DNA of 64,000 bases from Pedobacter sp. (GCF_031119335.1 NZ_JAVHXT010000011.1:1-64000); one strand, 5' to 3'. Shown: positions 17,269-27,426, counted from the first letter of the stretch. The notes: generated by a model not told the origin, from the sequence alone. A program made the numbers and translations.

Positions 17269-20200
17269 ATGAGAAAAACTCTACTCAAAGCACTACCTAT
17301 GCTATTTGTTGGATTGTTGTTTGCATTGCAAACATTTAGTTTCAGAAGACGATGGGGGGTATTGATGGTATTGCTTTTTGTAGTATCTGCGGCGAGAGGT
17401 CAAATCTACGTTTCGGTTACGGGTAATGATGGCAACGACGGCAAGAGTTTGGCTAGTGCAAAAGCTACTTTGGCTTCGGCAATTGTTGCGGTTGGCTCTG
17501 AAACGGTGCCTTACATTAAGTTGGGTGCTGGTACGTTTGTTACAGTAGGGGTGGCTGTTCCTCAGGGTGTACGCGTAGTTGGTGCAGGAGCTGCACAAAC
17601 CACTCTTGAAGTAACTTCGAATAGTATTGCATTGCAGAACGGAAGTTCTTTAAGCAATGTCACCGTTACCCGTACTGCTCCTAGTTCGGAAGGTGGTGGC
17701 CCAAGTATTTCTGTGAGTACTTATTCAGGAAGTAATAATATCACAGTTAAAAATGTAAGATTTGTAGGTAACCGTACTGGTATTTATTTACAAGGGAGTA
17801 ACCACGTTATTGTAGATAACGAATTTGAAAATAATCGTACAGGATTGGTTATAGATCCTTCAGGAAGTCCTGTTGCTGGTTTGGTGCTAGAGAGAAATAG
17901 ATTTTATCGCAACCGTAGTTATGCGGCTATTTTTCTTGGTCCAAGTGATAATGCCTCAATGACTGAAAATGTGTCGGCTAGAATAGCTTACAATGATTTC
18001 ATAGGAAACTTGGCTGGTGGAATTGAATTAAATGCGAGTACCTCGGCTGATAAAGTTGTTTTCATTGGTAACCACTTTGATCAAACTAATAACGCAATAC
18101 TTGCTCAGCGTACCAACGGCGATTTTACGGTAAATGATCATAATGTTGTAACAGTATATCCTTATAATTTTACCGACAATAATGTTGCTGCTGATTATCC
18201 TAACGCAGTATCTGGTGCTAATACGGCTGGTGTTACTGTAGTTGGAACTTTAAATGCTGCAACTCCAAATGCAAATACCTACGGAAATCCTTTTGTAAGT
18301 TCTAATTCGCCTAGCTATTCGAGTTATGTTTTTATACAGGACGCTATTAATTATTCGAATGCGGGTGCGGTAGTAGATATAGGACCGGGTAATTATACGC
18401 TCACTTCGGGCGTTACTATTAATAAAAGTATCACACTGCTTGGTAACGGAGGCACGTTGAGTAACAAACCTTTAATTACCGGTGGGGATATTGTAAATAA
18501 GGCATTAATTTATGTAGAATCGCCAAACGTTACTATTTCGAACTTACATCTTCGTTTTGAAGAAAGTAGTTTTAGTGCTGCTACGACAACTACTACAGCA
18601 GGGTATGGTATCAAGTCGGGTCCTACTGGCTCGTTCAATAACTTGGCAATTACAGATAATTTAATTGAAGGCACAAATACAGCTTATGTGTTCAATAGCG
18701 CCGCAATTTTCTTGGGTGTTTTAAACACAAACGGAAGCGATAATGTTTCTATATTAAGAAATACAGTTGGGCATACTGTAAGTAATAATTCTTTTGGTAG
18801 GGCTATTAGGGTTTTCAATATCAATGGTAATATAGAAGCCAATGATTTGAAAGGGCATTACGCTTCTATACAAGCTGGTGATCCAAGTGGAGGAGCTTTA
18901 ATCGTAAATAATAACACCATGCAGGGTAAGCTTGCAATGAACGGTTATGTAAGCGCAGGTAATAAAATTACCAATAATATTATCACTTCTGGTGGTACGG
19001 CAGATGCTAATGGAGCCACTGGTGCAGATCGTCAGCCCGCTTTGATTGAGGTGATTTCTACTACTGTTCCAGCTGCAACTGTGGAAGTTTCTGGAAATAC
19101 GCTCAACGATTTCAAAATGCTGGGCATTGCAGTATTTTATTCTAGCAATGTGAGTGTAATTAACAACACTTTGAATCCACTTAAAAATAGCTCAAATACT
19201 GTTGGATTGTATTTTGATACGAAAACAACTAATTCAGGAACACCTGGTGCTAAGTCATTTTCAAATCTGATTGTAAAGCAGAATACGTTTAATGCGCCGC
19301 TTAAAGATGTTGGCGTGACCCTAGCCGGTAACGTTGGGGTTAAATTTGCCAATTCTTACGCTGATGCTTCTTTAACTCCTTTAACAGGAGCTGTTATTGG
19401 CGGTGTTGGTGTAGACGCAAACATATTTGATGCTGCTTTGGATGAGTATATCCATTTAGATAACAGAGCTGCAGCTAATACGACTGGAGATGACATATGG
19501 GGCTCGCCTTACTATAATTCTGCAGCTGTAACTAATATACTTCCTTTTTCTGCAAATGTAATTGCGGAAATGAATGTTTATGGTTCAATTGACACTAGAA
19601 CAGACAGAACACAGGCTTCTTTTAATACTATTAAAGGTAAAATTAATGACAAGGATGATGCTGTTGCACTTGGTGAGGTGTTCCTGAATTTGCCAATTAG
19701 AAATGTTACTACGGGAGTTGGCTATGCCACCATACAATCTGCTGTTGATGCTGCTACTGCGGGCGACGAAATTTCTGTTGATGCGGGTACATACGCAGAG
19801 AAAATTGTGGTAAACAAAAGATTGACTATTAAGGGTCCAAATGTAGGTGTTGTTGGAACGGGTACTAGACAAGCTGAAGCGAAAATAGTTCCTAACGTAG
19901 TAGACCTAAGTGGCACATCTGCTAGTTTGGTTCAATTTACAGCGGGTTCTGATGGTAGTATTTTTGACGGATTTGAAGTAAACGGAAATAATACTGCTTT
20001 GACATCGGGTACGGTTGGTGGTGGCGAAGATATTGATGCACCATTTGGTGTGCGTATCAAAGACGCTGGCAAAATCACAATCCAAAATAACGTAGTTAAG
20101 AATTTATATTCAACTCAGCCTACACCATTTCCTTACGCTTACGGTATTTATTCATCGCCTCCAACTTCTAGTGCTTCGGCGTATTCTGAAATAGTTGTGA

Positions 20201-23200
20201 AAAACAATTATGTTGGCAATATCCAAACTTCTGCTTCTGCAGCCTTTACGGGTATCTTAATGGTGGATAACTATTATGCCCAGATTACAGGGAATAAGGT
20301 AGAAGATGTAAGAACTGCCGTTCAGATGAATAACTTTTTCGTAGCTAACCCTACACCTGCATTTGAAGCATCTGTATCTGATAATGAAATCATTGCATCT
20401 AGAGGTGTTTACTATAACTTATTTTATGGTACTGCATCTCCTTGGAAAATTAATGGTAACAACATCAGTTCTGCATCAATAGCCAATGGTTCTGCTGCAA
20501 ACTTTACGGGTATTAGAGTAGAAACGCTACAAGCTGCTTTTGCTGGTGGTGGGGAGATTTCGGACAATATAATTGATGGTAAAAGCGCTGCTCGTACGGC
20601 TGAAAATGCAGGTTTTGACGGTACAGGACTTTGGTTCCAAAATGAAATTACTACGCCAGGTGTTATATTGGTTAAAAATAATACTATCGGTTTTGTTAAT
20701 AATGGAATTTTGTACAACGCTGTTGACGGTGTAAATCTTACCAATAATGTTAAATACCTTGGTGGTAACATTCATGACGTGGTTAATAACTATGTTAAAT
20801 ACACTGCTACTGGAACGCCAAACTTTTCGAACATAGATTTGGCTACAACCCAATTAGACGGTAAAACAGGAGGACAGTACACATCTGCTGAATTGGCTAC
20901 AATCTATTCAACTAAAATTATCGATAAAGATGATAATTCGGTTTTTGGGAAGGTTACCTTGTTTTTTAACGTTAAGAACTTAACGCAAGGCACATCATTT
21001 GCTACTATTCAAGCAGCTATTGATGATGCCGCAACACAAAATGGGGATGTGGTAGATGTAAGTAATGGTACGTTAAACTTAACTACAGCAGTAAATGTCA
21101 ACAAGAGCATTACGTTACAAGGTAACTTTAATACCTTGAGTGCTAAACCGATTATTACAGGAACTGGTAACGTTACAAATAAAGCATTATTTGAAGTAAA
21201 TGCTCCAAATGTAACCATAAGTAATTTTGAGTTTCAAATAGCTCAAACTGGTAATGCGATGATTGGTGTTAGTACTACTACTACCGACAACTTTAATAAC
21301 CTCACCATTGCCGACAATATATTTAAAGGGGTGAACCCTGGTAATACTGGTATGATTTGGGCTAGTCATGGCATCAAACTAGGAAGAGGCTCTGCTGGAG
21401 TATCTGGTGGTGTGCCAAATAACTTAATAAATGTGATGCGTAACGTAATTACGTACGACGATTTAGGAAGTCCTGAGCTTTTTGGTAGAGGTATCTATGC
21501 CTTTAATACTTATGGCAAAATTGGTGGTAGCGATGCTGATAAAAATACTATTACAGCGGCTTATGCACTTCAAGGTGGTGAGCTTGGTGGTGGTGTAGGC
21601 AACAACTTTGAATTTTCGCATAACGAAGTGCCAATTGGCTTAGTTTCAGTGGTTGGTGCCGAAGCTGGTAGTCATAAAATTAGTGCAAATAAAATTGGGT
21701 ATGGTGTACCTAATGTTACTGTAGCAGATGGTATTATGCGTATGTTGGAGGTAAAAGGTAGTAGGACATCAAATGCAAATATCGAAGTGTCAGATAATAT
21801 AATTACGCAATTTTCAAAAATTGGTGTATTCGTTCAAAGATCTAACAACGTTACAATAAAAGGTAACACGTTGACACCAATTTCAGGTGCTGGTGCTTTC
21901 AATTCAATTGTTTTTTCTAGTAAAGAAGGAACAGGCGGTTCGCAAAACGCAGCAACATCTGAAAATTTAACAATTATATCTAATGAATTAAATGGTACTG
22001 GCGGTGTTGGTATAACATTTCTGAACCATAACGGTGATGCCTCGCTTAAGCCGTTAATCAATGCAAAAATTGGTGGCTCAGATACCGACAAGAATACATT
22101 CGCTGCAACCCTAGGAACTTACATAGCTCTAGATGCTACGCCGTTTGGAACTAAAACACTTGGTGCAACCATGGATAGGTTATACGACATTATTCAAAAA
22201 GATACAGATCCTGATCCTTCAAAAAATAATGCAACAAATATTTTTCCGTTTAATGGCGATATAGACGCTTCTTACAATGTTTTTGGGACAATCAATACAG
22301 GTACTGAGACTGATTTCGATAACCTATTAAGTGTAAAGGGAAGCATAGCTGATGGTATGGATGATCCTTTAACAGGGTATGTAAACATCCAACCACAGAA
22401 GGCTTTTATTGGAGCAACTGCTGTTTTTGCTAACGCATTAACAGTCGTTCCTGAGAACTTCACTTTGGTCTTGAAAAATGACGATGCTGTTTATCATAAT
22501 CTTGGAGACCGCACAATTAGCAAAGCTTTCACTTTTGATATCGACAACAATACAACAGCAGAGATAATTTTTGGAAACTTAATTGTTAATGCCCTTGGTA
22601 AGCAAGTAACCTTCACTGATAAAGCAAAAGCTAATGGCGATTTTACATTAACAGAAGGCAAAATTAATGCACCACTAGGGTTTACGCTTGATGCTTCGAA
22701 AGCAATTAGTTTTAACACTAGCAAACCAAGTAACTACGTTAATGGTACGGTTACGCTTAGAAGCGTAAGTGCTGGAGCATCAGAAACTATTTTGATAGGT
22801 AATGCGACTACTTCTACAGCTGTGGCTTTAACTGACCCTGCTGGAGCTACCGCTTCTGATTTTGAAATCACTTACACTGGTTCAGTTCATCCAAATGCTG
22901 CTAACTTTAATTCTGCCAATATCGGATTGGTTTCTAATAAAGAATTCTGGACGGTAAACAAGGTAGGTGGTGATATACAAACTAAGGTTGGCTTAACTAC
23001 TTTCGATTTTACAAACTCTGGTTTCACTAGTTTTGCTCCTGCTGATGCAGTGGTAGCAAGATATGACGGAGCCAATTGGGTAAGTGCTGGTAATACTGAC
23101 GACAACGTAAATGGTGCTGTTGGTGTAATGACCTCAGCAAGTACTTCAGATTTTGGAGCTTTCACTTTTGCAAAAACACCTTTAGCGGTTCTTCCAATTT

Positions 23201-23733
23201 CGCTAATTTCATTCTCTGCACAAGCTACTAACGGCGGCGCTTTGGTAAAATGGAGCACAGCAAATGAAGAGAACAATGCAAAATTTGAAGTAGAAAAAAG
23301 TTTAGATGGAAAGAATTTCTTTGTAATCGATACTAAAGATGGTAAAGGAAATTCTATTACCATTTCTAACTACGAATTCTTAGATGCTACTTTCAAGCAA
23401 TCTGCTTACTATCGTTTGGTAGATGTAAGTGCTAGCGGTAAAAGAAACCCGCATACATCGCTTACAAAATTTGTAAAAGGATTAGATAACAGCCTTTCTG
23501 TGGTTGCTTATCCAAACCCGGTAACTACTAAGCTTTTTGTTTCTGTAGGTTCTGCGAATAAGGAAAATGTTAAGGTTTCACTTGTAGATTTAACTGGTAA
23601 GACCCTTAAAACTAAAACTGCAGATAGCTCGCAACCAATTGAGCTAGATGTGGCTGGAGTTGCAACAGGTTCTTATATTCTTCAGGTAATTAAAGACAGC
23701 GGAAACGTATCTAAAAAGATTGTAAAACTTTAA
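17269..23733 (+). CDS. Giant secreted right-handed beta-helix protein with type IX secretion sorting tail
   Basis: From the ATG at 17269 the protein has 2154 residues. The N terminus holds two hydrophobic stretches separated by FRRRWG, the second ending VVSAARGQ. The body repeats parallel beta-helix units rich in NNTI/NNVV ladders. Four helix-start modules are visible (near nt 17400, 18330, 19720 and 21000); the second and fourth share NKSITL, NKALI/F and SPNVTISN-like text, and linkers of the form DKDD..G.V precede the later ones. Near the end are a FN3-like domain (LPISLISFSAQ) and a type A sorting domain (YPNPVTTKLFV through KKIVKL). It is therefore exported by Sec and the type IX system and attached to the surface or released. 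An adhesin or polysaccharide-binding/lyase role is possible; no catalytic motif was recognised. Confidence 0.88.
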   Translation: MRKTLLKALPMLFVGLLFALQTFSFRRRWGVLMVLLFVVSAARGQIYVSVTGNDGNDGKSLASAKATLASAIVAVGSETVPYIKLGAGTFVTVGVAVPQGVRVVGAGAAQTTLEVTSNSIALQNGSSLSNVTVTRTAPSSEGGGPSISVSTYSGSNNITVKNVRFVGNRTGIYLQGSNHVIVDNEFENNRTGLVIDPSGSPVAGLVLERNRFYRNRSYAAIFLGPSDNASMTENVSARIAYNDFIGNLAGGIELNASTSADKVVFIGNHFDQTNNAILAQRTNGDFTVNDHNVVTVYPYNFTDNNVAADYPNAVSGANTAGVTVVGTLNAATPNANTYGNPFVSSNSPSYSSYVFIQDAINYSNAGAVVDIGPGNYTLTSGVTINKSITLLGNGGTLSNKPLITGGDIVNKALIYVESPNVTISNLHLRFEESSFSAATTTTTAGYGIKSGPTGSFNNLAITDNLIEGTNTAYVFNSAAIFLGVLNTNGSDNVSILRNTVGHTVSNNSFGRAIRVFNINGNIEANDLKGHYASIQAGDPSGGALIVNNNTMQGKLAMNGYVSAGNKITNNIITSGGTADANGATGADRQPALIEVISTTVPAATVEVSGNTLNDFKMLGIAVFYSSNVSVINNTLNPLKNSSNTVGLYFDTKTTNSGTPGAKSFSNLIVKQNTFNAPLKDVGVTLAGNVGVKFANSYADASLTPLTGAVIGGVGVDANIFDAALDEYIHLDNRAAANTTGDDIWGSPYYNSAAVTNILPFSANVIAEMNVYGSIDTRTDRTQASFNTIKGKINDKDDAVALGEVFLNLPIRNVTTGVGYATIQSAVDAATAGDEISVDAGTYAEKIVVNKRLTIKGPNVGVVGTGTRQAEAKIVPNVVDLSGTSASLVQFTAGSDGSIFDGFEVNGNNTALTSGTVGGGEDIDAPFGVRIKDAGKITIQNNVVKNLYSTQPTPFPYAYGIYSSPPTSSASAYSEIVVKNNYVGNIQTSASAAFTGILMVDNYYAQITGNKVEDVRTAVQMNNFFVANPTPAFEASVSDNEIIASRGVYYNLFYGTASPWKINGNNISSASIANGSAANFTGIRVETLQAAFAGGGEISDNIIDGKSAARTAENAGFDGTGLWFQNEITTPGVILVKNNTIGFVNNGILYNAVDGVNLTNNVKYLGGNIHDVVNNYVKYTATGTPNFSNIDLATTQLDGKTGGQYTSAELATIYSTKIIDKDDNSVFGKVTLFFNVKNLTQGTSFATIQAAIDDAATQNGDVVDVSNGTLNLTTAVNVNKSITLQGNFNTLSAKPIITGTGNVTNKALFEVNAPNVTISNFEFQIAQTGNAMIGVSTTTTDNFNNLTIADNIFKGVNPGNTGMIWASHGIKLGRGSAGVSGGVPNNLINVMRNVITYDDLGSPELFGRGIYAFNTYGKIGGSDADKNTITAAYALQGGELGGGVGNNFEFSHNEVPIGLVSVVGAEAGSHKISANKIGYGVPNVTVADGIMRMLEVKGSRTSNANIEVSDNIITQFSKIGVFVQRSNNVTIKGNTLTPISGAGAFNSIVFSSKEGTGGSQNAATSENLTIISNELNGTGGVGITFLNHNGDASLKPLINAKIGGSDTDKNTFAATLGTYIALDATPFGTKTLGATMDRLYDIIQKDTDPDPSKNNATNIFPFNGDIDASYNVFGTINTGTETDFDNLLSVKGSIADGMDDPLTGYVNIQPQKAFIGATAVFANALTVVPENFTLVLKNDDAVYHNLGDRTISKAFTFDIDNNTTAEIIFGNLIVNALGKQVTFTDKAKANGDFTLTEGKINAPLGFTLDASKAISFNTSKPSNYVNGTVTLRSVSAGASETILIGNATTSTAVALTDPAGATASDFEITYTGSVHPNAANFNSANIGLVSNKEFWTVNKVGGDIQTKVGLTTFDFTNSGFTSFAPADAVVARYDGANWVSAGNTDDNVNGAVGVMTSASTSDFGAFTFAKTPLAVLPISLISFSAQATNGGALVKWSTANEENNAKFEVEKSLDGKNFFVIDTKDGKGNSITISNYEFLDATFKQSAYYRLVDVSASGKRNPHTSLTKFVKGLDNSLSVVAYPNPVTTKLFVSVGSANKENVKVSLVDLTGKTLKTKTADSSQPIELDVAGVATGSYILQVIKDSGNVSKKIVKL

Positions 23734-23754
23734 ATTTACTTAATTCACTAATGA

Positions 23755-23787
23755 AAGGGAGCTCAGTTTTGAGCTCCCTTTTTTTAT
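23755..23787 (+). terminator. Terminator after the beta-helix gene
   Basis: The arms aagggagctca and tgagctccctt form a perfect 11-bp stem with a 4-nt loop, followed by a run of T. Confidence 0.9.
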
Positions 23788-23810
23788 TATTTGAAAAAAT
23801 ATTTTTTAAA

Positions 23811-23825
23811 TTAACGGTGTTAATT
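23811..23825. promoter_or_regulatory. Candidate TetR operator upstream of the regulator gene
   Basis: TTAACGGTGTTAA (23811-23823) is an inverted repeat with 5-bp arms and a 3-bp centre, overlapping the promoter -7 element. The same 13 bp in reverse complement recurs at 24488-24500 over the start of the tolC gene. Bound regulator here would block its own promoter. Confidence 0.6.
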
Positions 23826-23832
23826 ATATTTG
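23825..23832 (+). promoter_or_regulatory. Promoter -7 element of the efflux operon
   Basis: TATATTTG matches TAnnTTTG, 15 bp before the ATG at 23848, and adjoins the palindromic operator candidate. Confidence 0.6.
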
Positions 23833-23847
23833 TCTTGTTAAAATGAT

Positions 23848-24483
23848 ATGGGAAGAAAAGAAAAAGATAAACAAGAGATAGAAGATGTGAGGTTGAAAAT
23901 TTTGGAAGCAGCTAAAAATCTCTTCTTAAAGGAGGGCTATGAAGCTACGTCTATTAGGAAAATTGCTGCCGAAATAAAGCTTAGTCCAACCACTATTTAT
24001 CTTTATTATAAGGATAAGAATGATATTGCCTACACTTTGCACAAGGAAGGTTTCAAAATCTTAGGTCAGCAATTTGCGGTATTGCAACATGTAGAAAGTG
24101 GGTTCGAGCGGTTAAAAGCAATGGGTAAAATTTATATCAGCTTCGCTATTCAAAATACTGATTTCTATCAGCTTATGTTTATTATGAAAGAGCCGATGGA
24201 ATTTATAGCTGATAAAGATTTCTGTGAATGGGAAGAGGGCGAGTTTGCTTTTGGGGCATTGCAAAAAACTGTGTCAGACTGCAAAGCGGAAGGTTATTTT
24301 AAAGGCATGAATGATAATAACGTAGCATTAAATGTTTGGGCTTTGGTTCACGGCTTGTGCAGTTTAAAACTGCAAGGGCATTTAGACCACGTGGCAAGTG
24401 CGCATCTTCACGTTCCAGAAGATAGAAATATTTTAGACGAAGCTTTTGAAACACTAGTGCTGATGCTAGAAAAAATGAAATGA
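23848..24483 (+). CDS. TetR/AcrR family transcriptional regulator of the RND efflux operon
   Basis: A 211-residue DNA-binding repressor-type protein. Residues about 11-60 carry the TetR helix-turn-helix: ILEAAKNLFLKEGYEATSI, then KIAAEIKLSPTTIYLYYKDK. The C-terminal ligand domain has the common WALVHGLCSL helix. It is the first gene of the operon, 1 bp before tolC. The palindrome at 23811 and its copy at 24488 are its likely binding sites, so autorepression is expected. The inducer is unknown. Confidence 0.94.
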   Translation: MGRKEKDKQEIEDVRLKILEAAKNLFLKEGYEATSIRKIAAEIKLSPTTIYLYYKDKNDIAYTLHKEGFKILGQQFAVLQHVESGFERLKAMGKIYISFAIQNTDFYQLMFIMKEPMEFIADKDFCEWEEGEFAFGALQKTVSDCKAEGYFKGMNDNNVALNVWALVHGLCSLKLQGHLDHVASAHLHVPEDRNILDEAFETLVLMLEKMK

Positions 24484-24484
24484 T

Positions 24485-25858
24485 ATGTTAACACCGTTAA
24501 TTAATAAGAGGTTTCTGTCTGTTTTGGTTGTGCTTGTATTGCTAGGCTCATCTGTAAGCGCACAGCAGGTTTTGCAATCTTATATCGATACCGCATTTAA
24601 GAACAACATCGTTTTACAGCAAAAAAATGTGTCCTTAGAAAAGGCGCAATATGCGTTAAAAACTGCAAAAGGTTTGTTTTTGCCTACAGTTGCTTTACAG
24701 GCGGCCTATCAAACCGCAGATGGTGGTCGTAATATTCCTTTGCCATTGGGCGATTTAATGAACCCCGTTTACAACACGCTTAACCAAATCACGGGCACTA
24801 ACAACTTCCCGATGTTGGAGAACCAAACCATCAATTTCTTGCCGAAGAATTTTCATGATGCTAAAGTGCGCACAACGGTGCCAATCATCAATACTGATAT
24901 TATTTACAACAAACGCATTGTGACGCAGCAATTGGTTTTGAAAGAGTTTGAAGTGCAGATTTACAAACGTGATTTAGTAAAGGATATCAAGACGGCTTAC
25001 TATAATTATTTGAGTGCACTGGCTGCGGTTGATGTTTACCAGTCTGGGCTGGCTTTGGCAAAAGAAGGACTTCGAGTTAACGAAAAATTACTGGAGAACG
25101 GTAAAGGTTTGCCTGCCTATGTTTTGCGCTCACAAAGTGAAGTTGAAAGTGTGAAAGCAACTTTAATAGATGCCGAGCAAAAAGTTAACAATGCTCGTCT
25201 GTATTTCAATTTTCTGCTGAACAGAGATGCAAACGCAGCAATTGTGGTAGAAGCAAATGATAAAACTGATTTGGCAAAAGTGGAAGGCTTGCTTGCGGGT
25301 TTAAATATTGCTAACGAAAGGGAAGAACTGAAAGCCTTGAATGAAGTAGAAGGTATTAATAAAACCGTACAAAAAATGAATAGTCAGTTTGCGGTACCCA
25401 AATTAGGGGCGTTTTTAGATGTGGGTACACAATCTGAAGGTTTTCATTTTAACTCGAACACAAGATATTACATGTTGGGCTTGCAGCTAGAAGTTCCTAT
25501 TTTTTCGGGAAATAGAAATAGCAATAAACAAAAAGAAAGCGGTTTGGAGTTGAAAAATGCACAGTTCAATTCAAATTTAGTGGCGCAGCAATTAACACTA
25601 TCGGCTAAGGTTTCTCAAAATAATTTACGTTCGGCATTTCAAACTTACCAGTCTTCGCAAAAGAGTTTCGAGGCAGCATCTACTTATTTACGTTTGATTG
25701 AAAGAGGGTATTTGGCAGGTGCCAATTCTTTTGTAGAAACTATCGACGCTCGAAATCAATATACATCATCCAAAATTTTAGTGAATATCAACTTTTACAA
25801 GGTGTTAACGGCAATGGCCAATATGGAACGTGAAACGGCATCTTACAATATTAATTAA
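24485..25858 (+). CDS. TolC family outer-membrane efflux protein
   Basis: A 457-residue precursor with a signal peptide (SVLVVLVLLGSSVSAQ). It has the two-fold OEP repeat: long helices rich in Lys/Ala/Gln with YYNYLSALAAVDVY near residue 173 and the second-half VPIFSGNRNSNKQKESGLELK. It makes the trimeric outer-membrane duct of the tripartite pump. The start codon lies 1 bp after the tetR stop, and the second palindrome covers codons 2-6. No lipobox is seen. Confidence 0.93.
   Translation: MLTPLINKRFLSVLVVLVLLGSSVSAQQVLQSYIDTAFKNNIVLQQKNVSLEKAQYALKTAKGLFLPTVALQAAYQTADGGRNIPLPLGDLMNPVYNTLNQITGTNNFPMLENQTINFLPKNFHDAKVRTTVPIINTDIIYNKRIVTQQLVLKEFEVQIYKRDLVKDIKTAYYNYLSALAAVDVYQSGLALAKEGLRVNEKLLENGKGLPAYVLRSQSEVESVKATLIDAEQKVNNARLYFNFLLNRDANAAIVVEANDKTDLAKVEGLLAGLNIANEREELKALNEVEGINKTVQKMNSQFAVPKLGAFLDVGTQSEGFHFNSNTRYYMLGLQLEVPIFSGNRNSNKQKESGLELKNAQFNSNLVAQQLTLSAKVSQNNLRSAFQTYQSSQKSFEAASTYLRLIERGYLAGANSFVETIDARNQYTSSKILVNINFYKVLTAMANMERETASYNIN
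24488..24502. promoter_or_regulatory. Second copy of the TetR-type palindrome, inside the start of tolC
   Basis: TTAACACCGTTAATT is the exact reverse complement of the upstream site extended by two matching bases. It lies in codons 2-6 of the tolC gene, so it could act as a roadblock or as an auxiliary operator. Confidence 0.5.
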
Positions 25859-25952
25859 GTAGAGAGCGGAGAGCGAAGAGCGTTTGGCTTCGACAAGCTC
25901 AGCCTGACAAACAACAATTAACCAATTAACCGATTAAACAGTTAACCTAGAA

Positions 25953-27005
25953 ATGAAAACGAAAATCTTACATATTGCATTTGGCTCGGTTTTATCTCTG
26001 TTTTTTGCCTGTAAAGGTGGGGATAAGAGGGAAAAAGCTATCATTCAACAAGATACTATTCCAGTAAGAGTGGTTTCACTTTTACAAGAAGATACCGATG
26101 CTGAGATTATCACTTCTGGATATTTTACCACTAATGATGAAACCTTGCTTTCTTTCAAAAACGGCGGAGTAATTAATCGGATTTATGTAAAAGAGGGTGA
26201 TAAAATTACGAAAGGACAGTTGTTGGCATCGGTAAATCCAACTGAAATTGGTTCGCAGGTAGAACAAGTGCAGCTGTCTTTGCAGAAAGCGCAACGCGAT
26301 TATGAACGTGCCAACAAGCTTTTTAAGGACAGCGTGGCTACTTTAGAGCAACTGCAAAATGCAAAAACAGCTTTAGATGTAGCTAAGCAACAATTACAAT
26401 CCGCAAAATTTAACGAAGGCTATACGGCAATTAGAGCAACTAGAAATGGTTTTGTGCTTAAAAAACTAGCTAACGATGGACAAATTGTTGGTCCGGGGAC
26501 ACCTGTGTTGCAAATTAACGGTGCAAGCGAAGGCAACTGGATTGTAAAGGTAGGTTTGAGCGATAAGCAGTGGTCTTCTTTAAAAGTTGGGGATAGAGCG
26601 AGTATCACTTCGGAAGCATTACCTAACCAAGTTTTGGAAGCTAAAGTGAGCCGTAAAGCAGAAAGTGTAGACCCTCAAAGTGGAACTTTTGGCGTAGAGT
26701 TGGCACTTAGCAATCATAATGTGAAAGGTTTAGCTGCTGGTTTGTTTGGCAAGGCAAGCATTTTTCCTTCTAAAAAACAAAGTTCGTACAGCATTCCGTA
26801 TGATGCTTTATTGGATGGTGGAGAAAATGAAGGTTACGTTTTTGTAACGAATGATAACCAAACAGCGAAGAAAGTTAAAGTGCAGTTAGGTTCGGTTCAG
26901 AAAGATAAGATTGCCGTTACTGGAGGATTGGAAAATGCTAGTTCGGTGATTGTTTCGGGCAGTGCGTATTTAACGGATGGTTCGAAGATTAGGGTGGTGA
27001 AATAG
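25953..27005 (+). CDS. RND efflux periplasmic adaptor lipoprotein (membrane fusion protein)
   Basis: A 350-residue adaptor linking the inner-membrane pump to TolC. The signal ends in a lipobox, LFFAC, with Cys20 as the lipidated residue. Then come a barrel-sandwich half (NGGVINRIYVKEGDKITKGQLLASV), a coiled-coil hairpin (about residues 100-150), the second lipoyl half (GFVLKKLANDGQIVGPGTPVLQI) and beta-barrel domains. It is followed not by the pump but by a 492-bp repeat island, with the pump gene beyond. Confidence 0.93.
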   Translation: MKTKILHIAFGSVLSLFFACKGGDKREKAIIQQDTIPVRVVSLLQEDTDAEIITSGYFTTNDETLLSFKNGGVINRIYVKEGDKITKGQLLASVNPTEIGSQVEQVQLSLQKAQRDYERANKLFKDSVATLEQLQNAKTALDVAKQQLQSAKFNEGYTAIRATRNGFVLKKLANDGQIVGPGTPVLQINGASEGNWIVKVGLSDKQWSSLKVGDRASITSEALPNQVLEAKVSRKAESVDPQSGTFGVELALSNHNVKGLAAGLFGKASIFPSKKQSSYSIPYDALLDGGENEGYVFVTNDNQTAKKVKVQLGSVQKDKIAVTGGLENASSVIVSGSAYLTDGSKIRVVK

Positions 27006-27185
27006 AAAGCGCAGCCCCTCTCTGCCTTCGGCATCTCTCCCCTAAAAGGGAAAGAAAAGTAGATGGGAATGGATGTGCTTTGGGACTACTTTAGATATGC
27101 GAAATGTTTAGGCACCATGTGTCCCCCTTTGGAGAGCCTGCTCCGATAATTCGGAGGGGTAGGATGGTTACTACTAAAGAATTAA

Positions 27186-27261
27186 CACGTTGGCGGGGAC
27201 GCCAACGTGAGCAGTGGGGTTACAGCACTAAACAAAATCTAGTGTTGGCGTCCCCGCCAAC
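27186..27261. repeat. Pair of REP palindromes inside the RND efflux operon
   Basis: GTTGGCGGGGACGCCAAC (27189-27206, in a longer CACG/CGTG palindrome) and GTTGGCGTCCCCGCCAAC (27244-27261) lie in inverse orientation. They are the same family as the palindromes around the transposase at 55.4 kb. The rest of the 492-bp gap holds another repeat (27328-27426) and no convincing gene. Confidence 0.85.
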
Positions 27262-27327
27262 ATTTAATAAAGAGATTGGATGTTTGAGCAGGAAACGAAG
27301 GGAGTACTTTAAACAGCATTTGGTTAA

Positions 27328-27426
27328 TTAAACCTGATGGTAGCGGAAATATCCCGATTTTATCGGGAATGAAAGCGAACAGCAGGACTGAACAAACCGA
27401 CGAAGAAATAAACCTGCTTTTCAAAA
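27328..27426. repeat. Variable-hairpin repeat, copy B
   Basis: It starts ATTAAACCTGATGGTAGCGG, has the hairpin ATCCCGATTTTATCGGGA, then GAAAGCGAACAGCAGGACTG and ends CTGCTTTTCAAAA. The flanks match copies A, C and D. Confidence 0.7.

Noticed and set aside
22887..23363. 158-codon minus-strand reading frame inside the beta-helix gene
   Set aside because: Antisense shadow of a repetitive Gly/Thr/Asn-rich gene; no domain is recognisable.
27104..27331. Open reading frame of 75 codons between adaptor and pump
   Set aside because: It runs through REP palindromes and repeat sequence, and has no gene-like composition.
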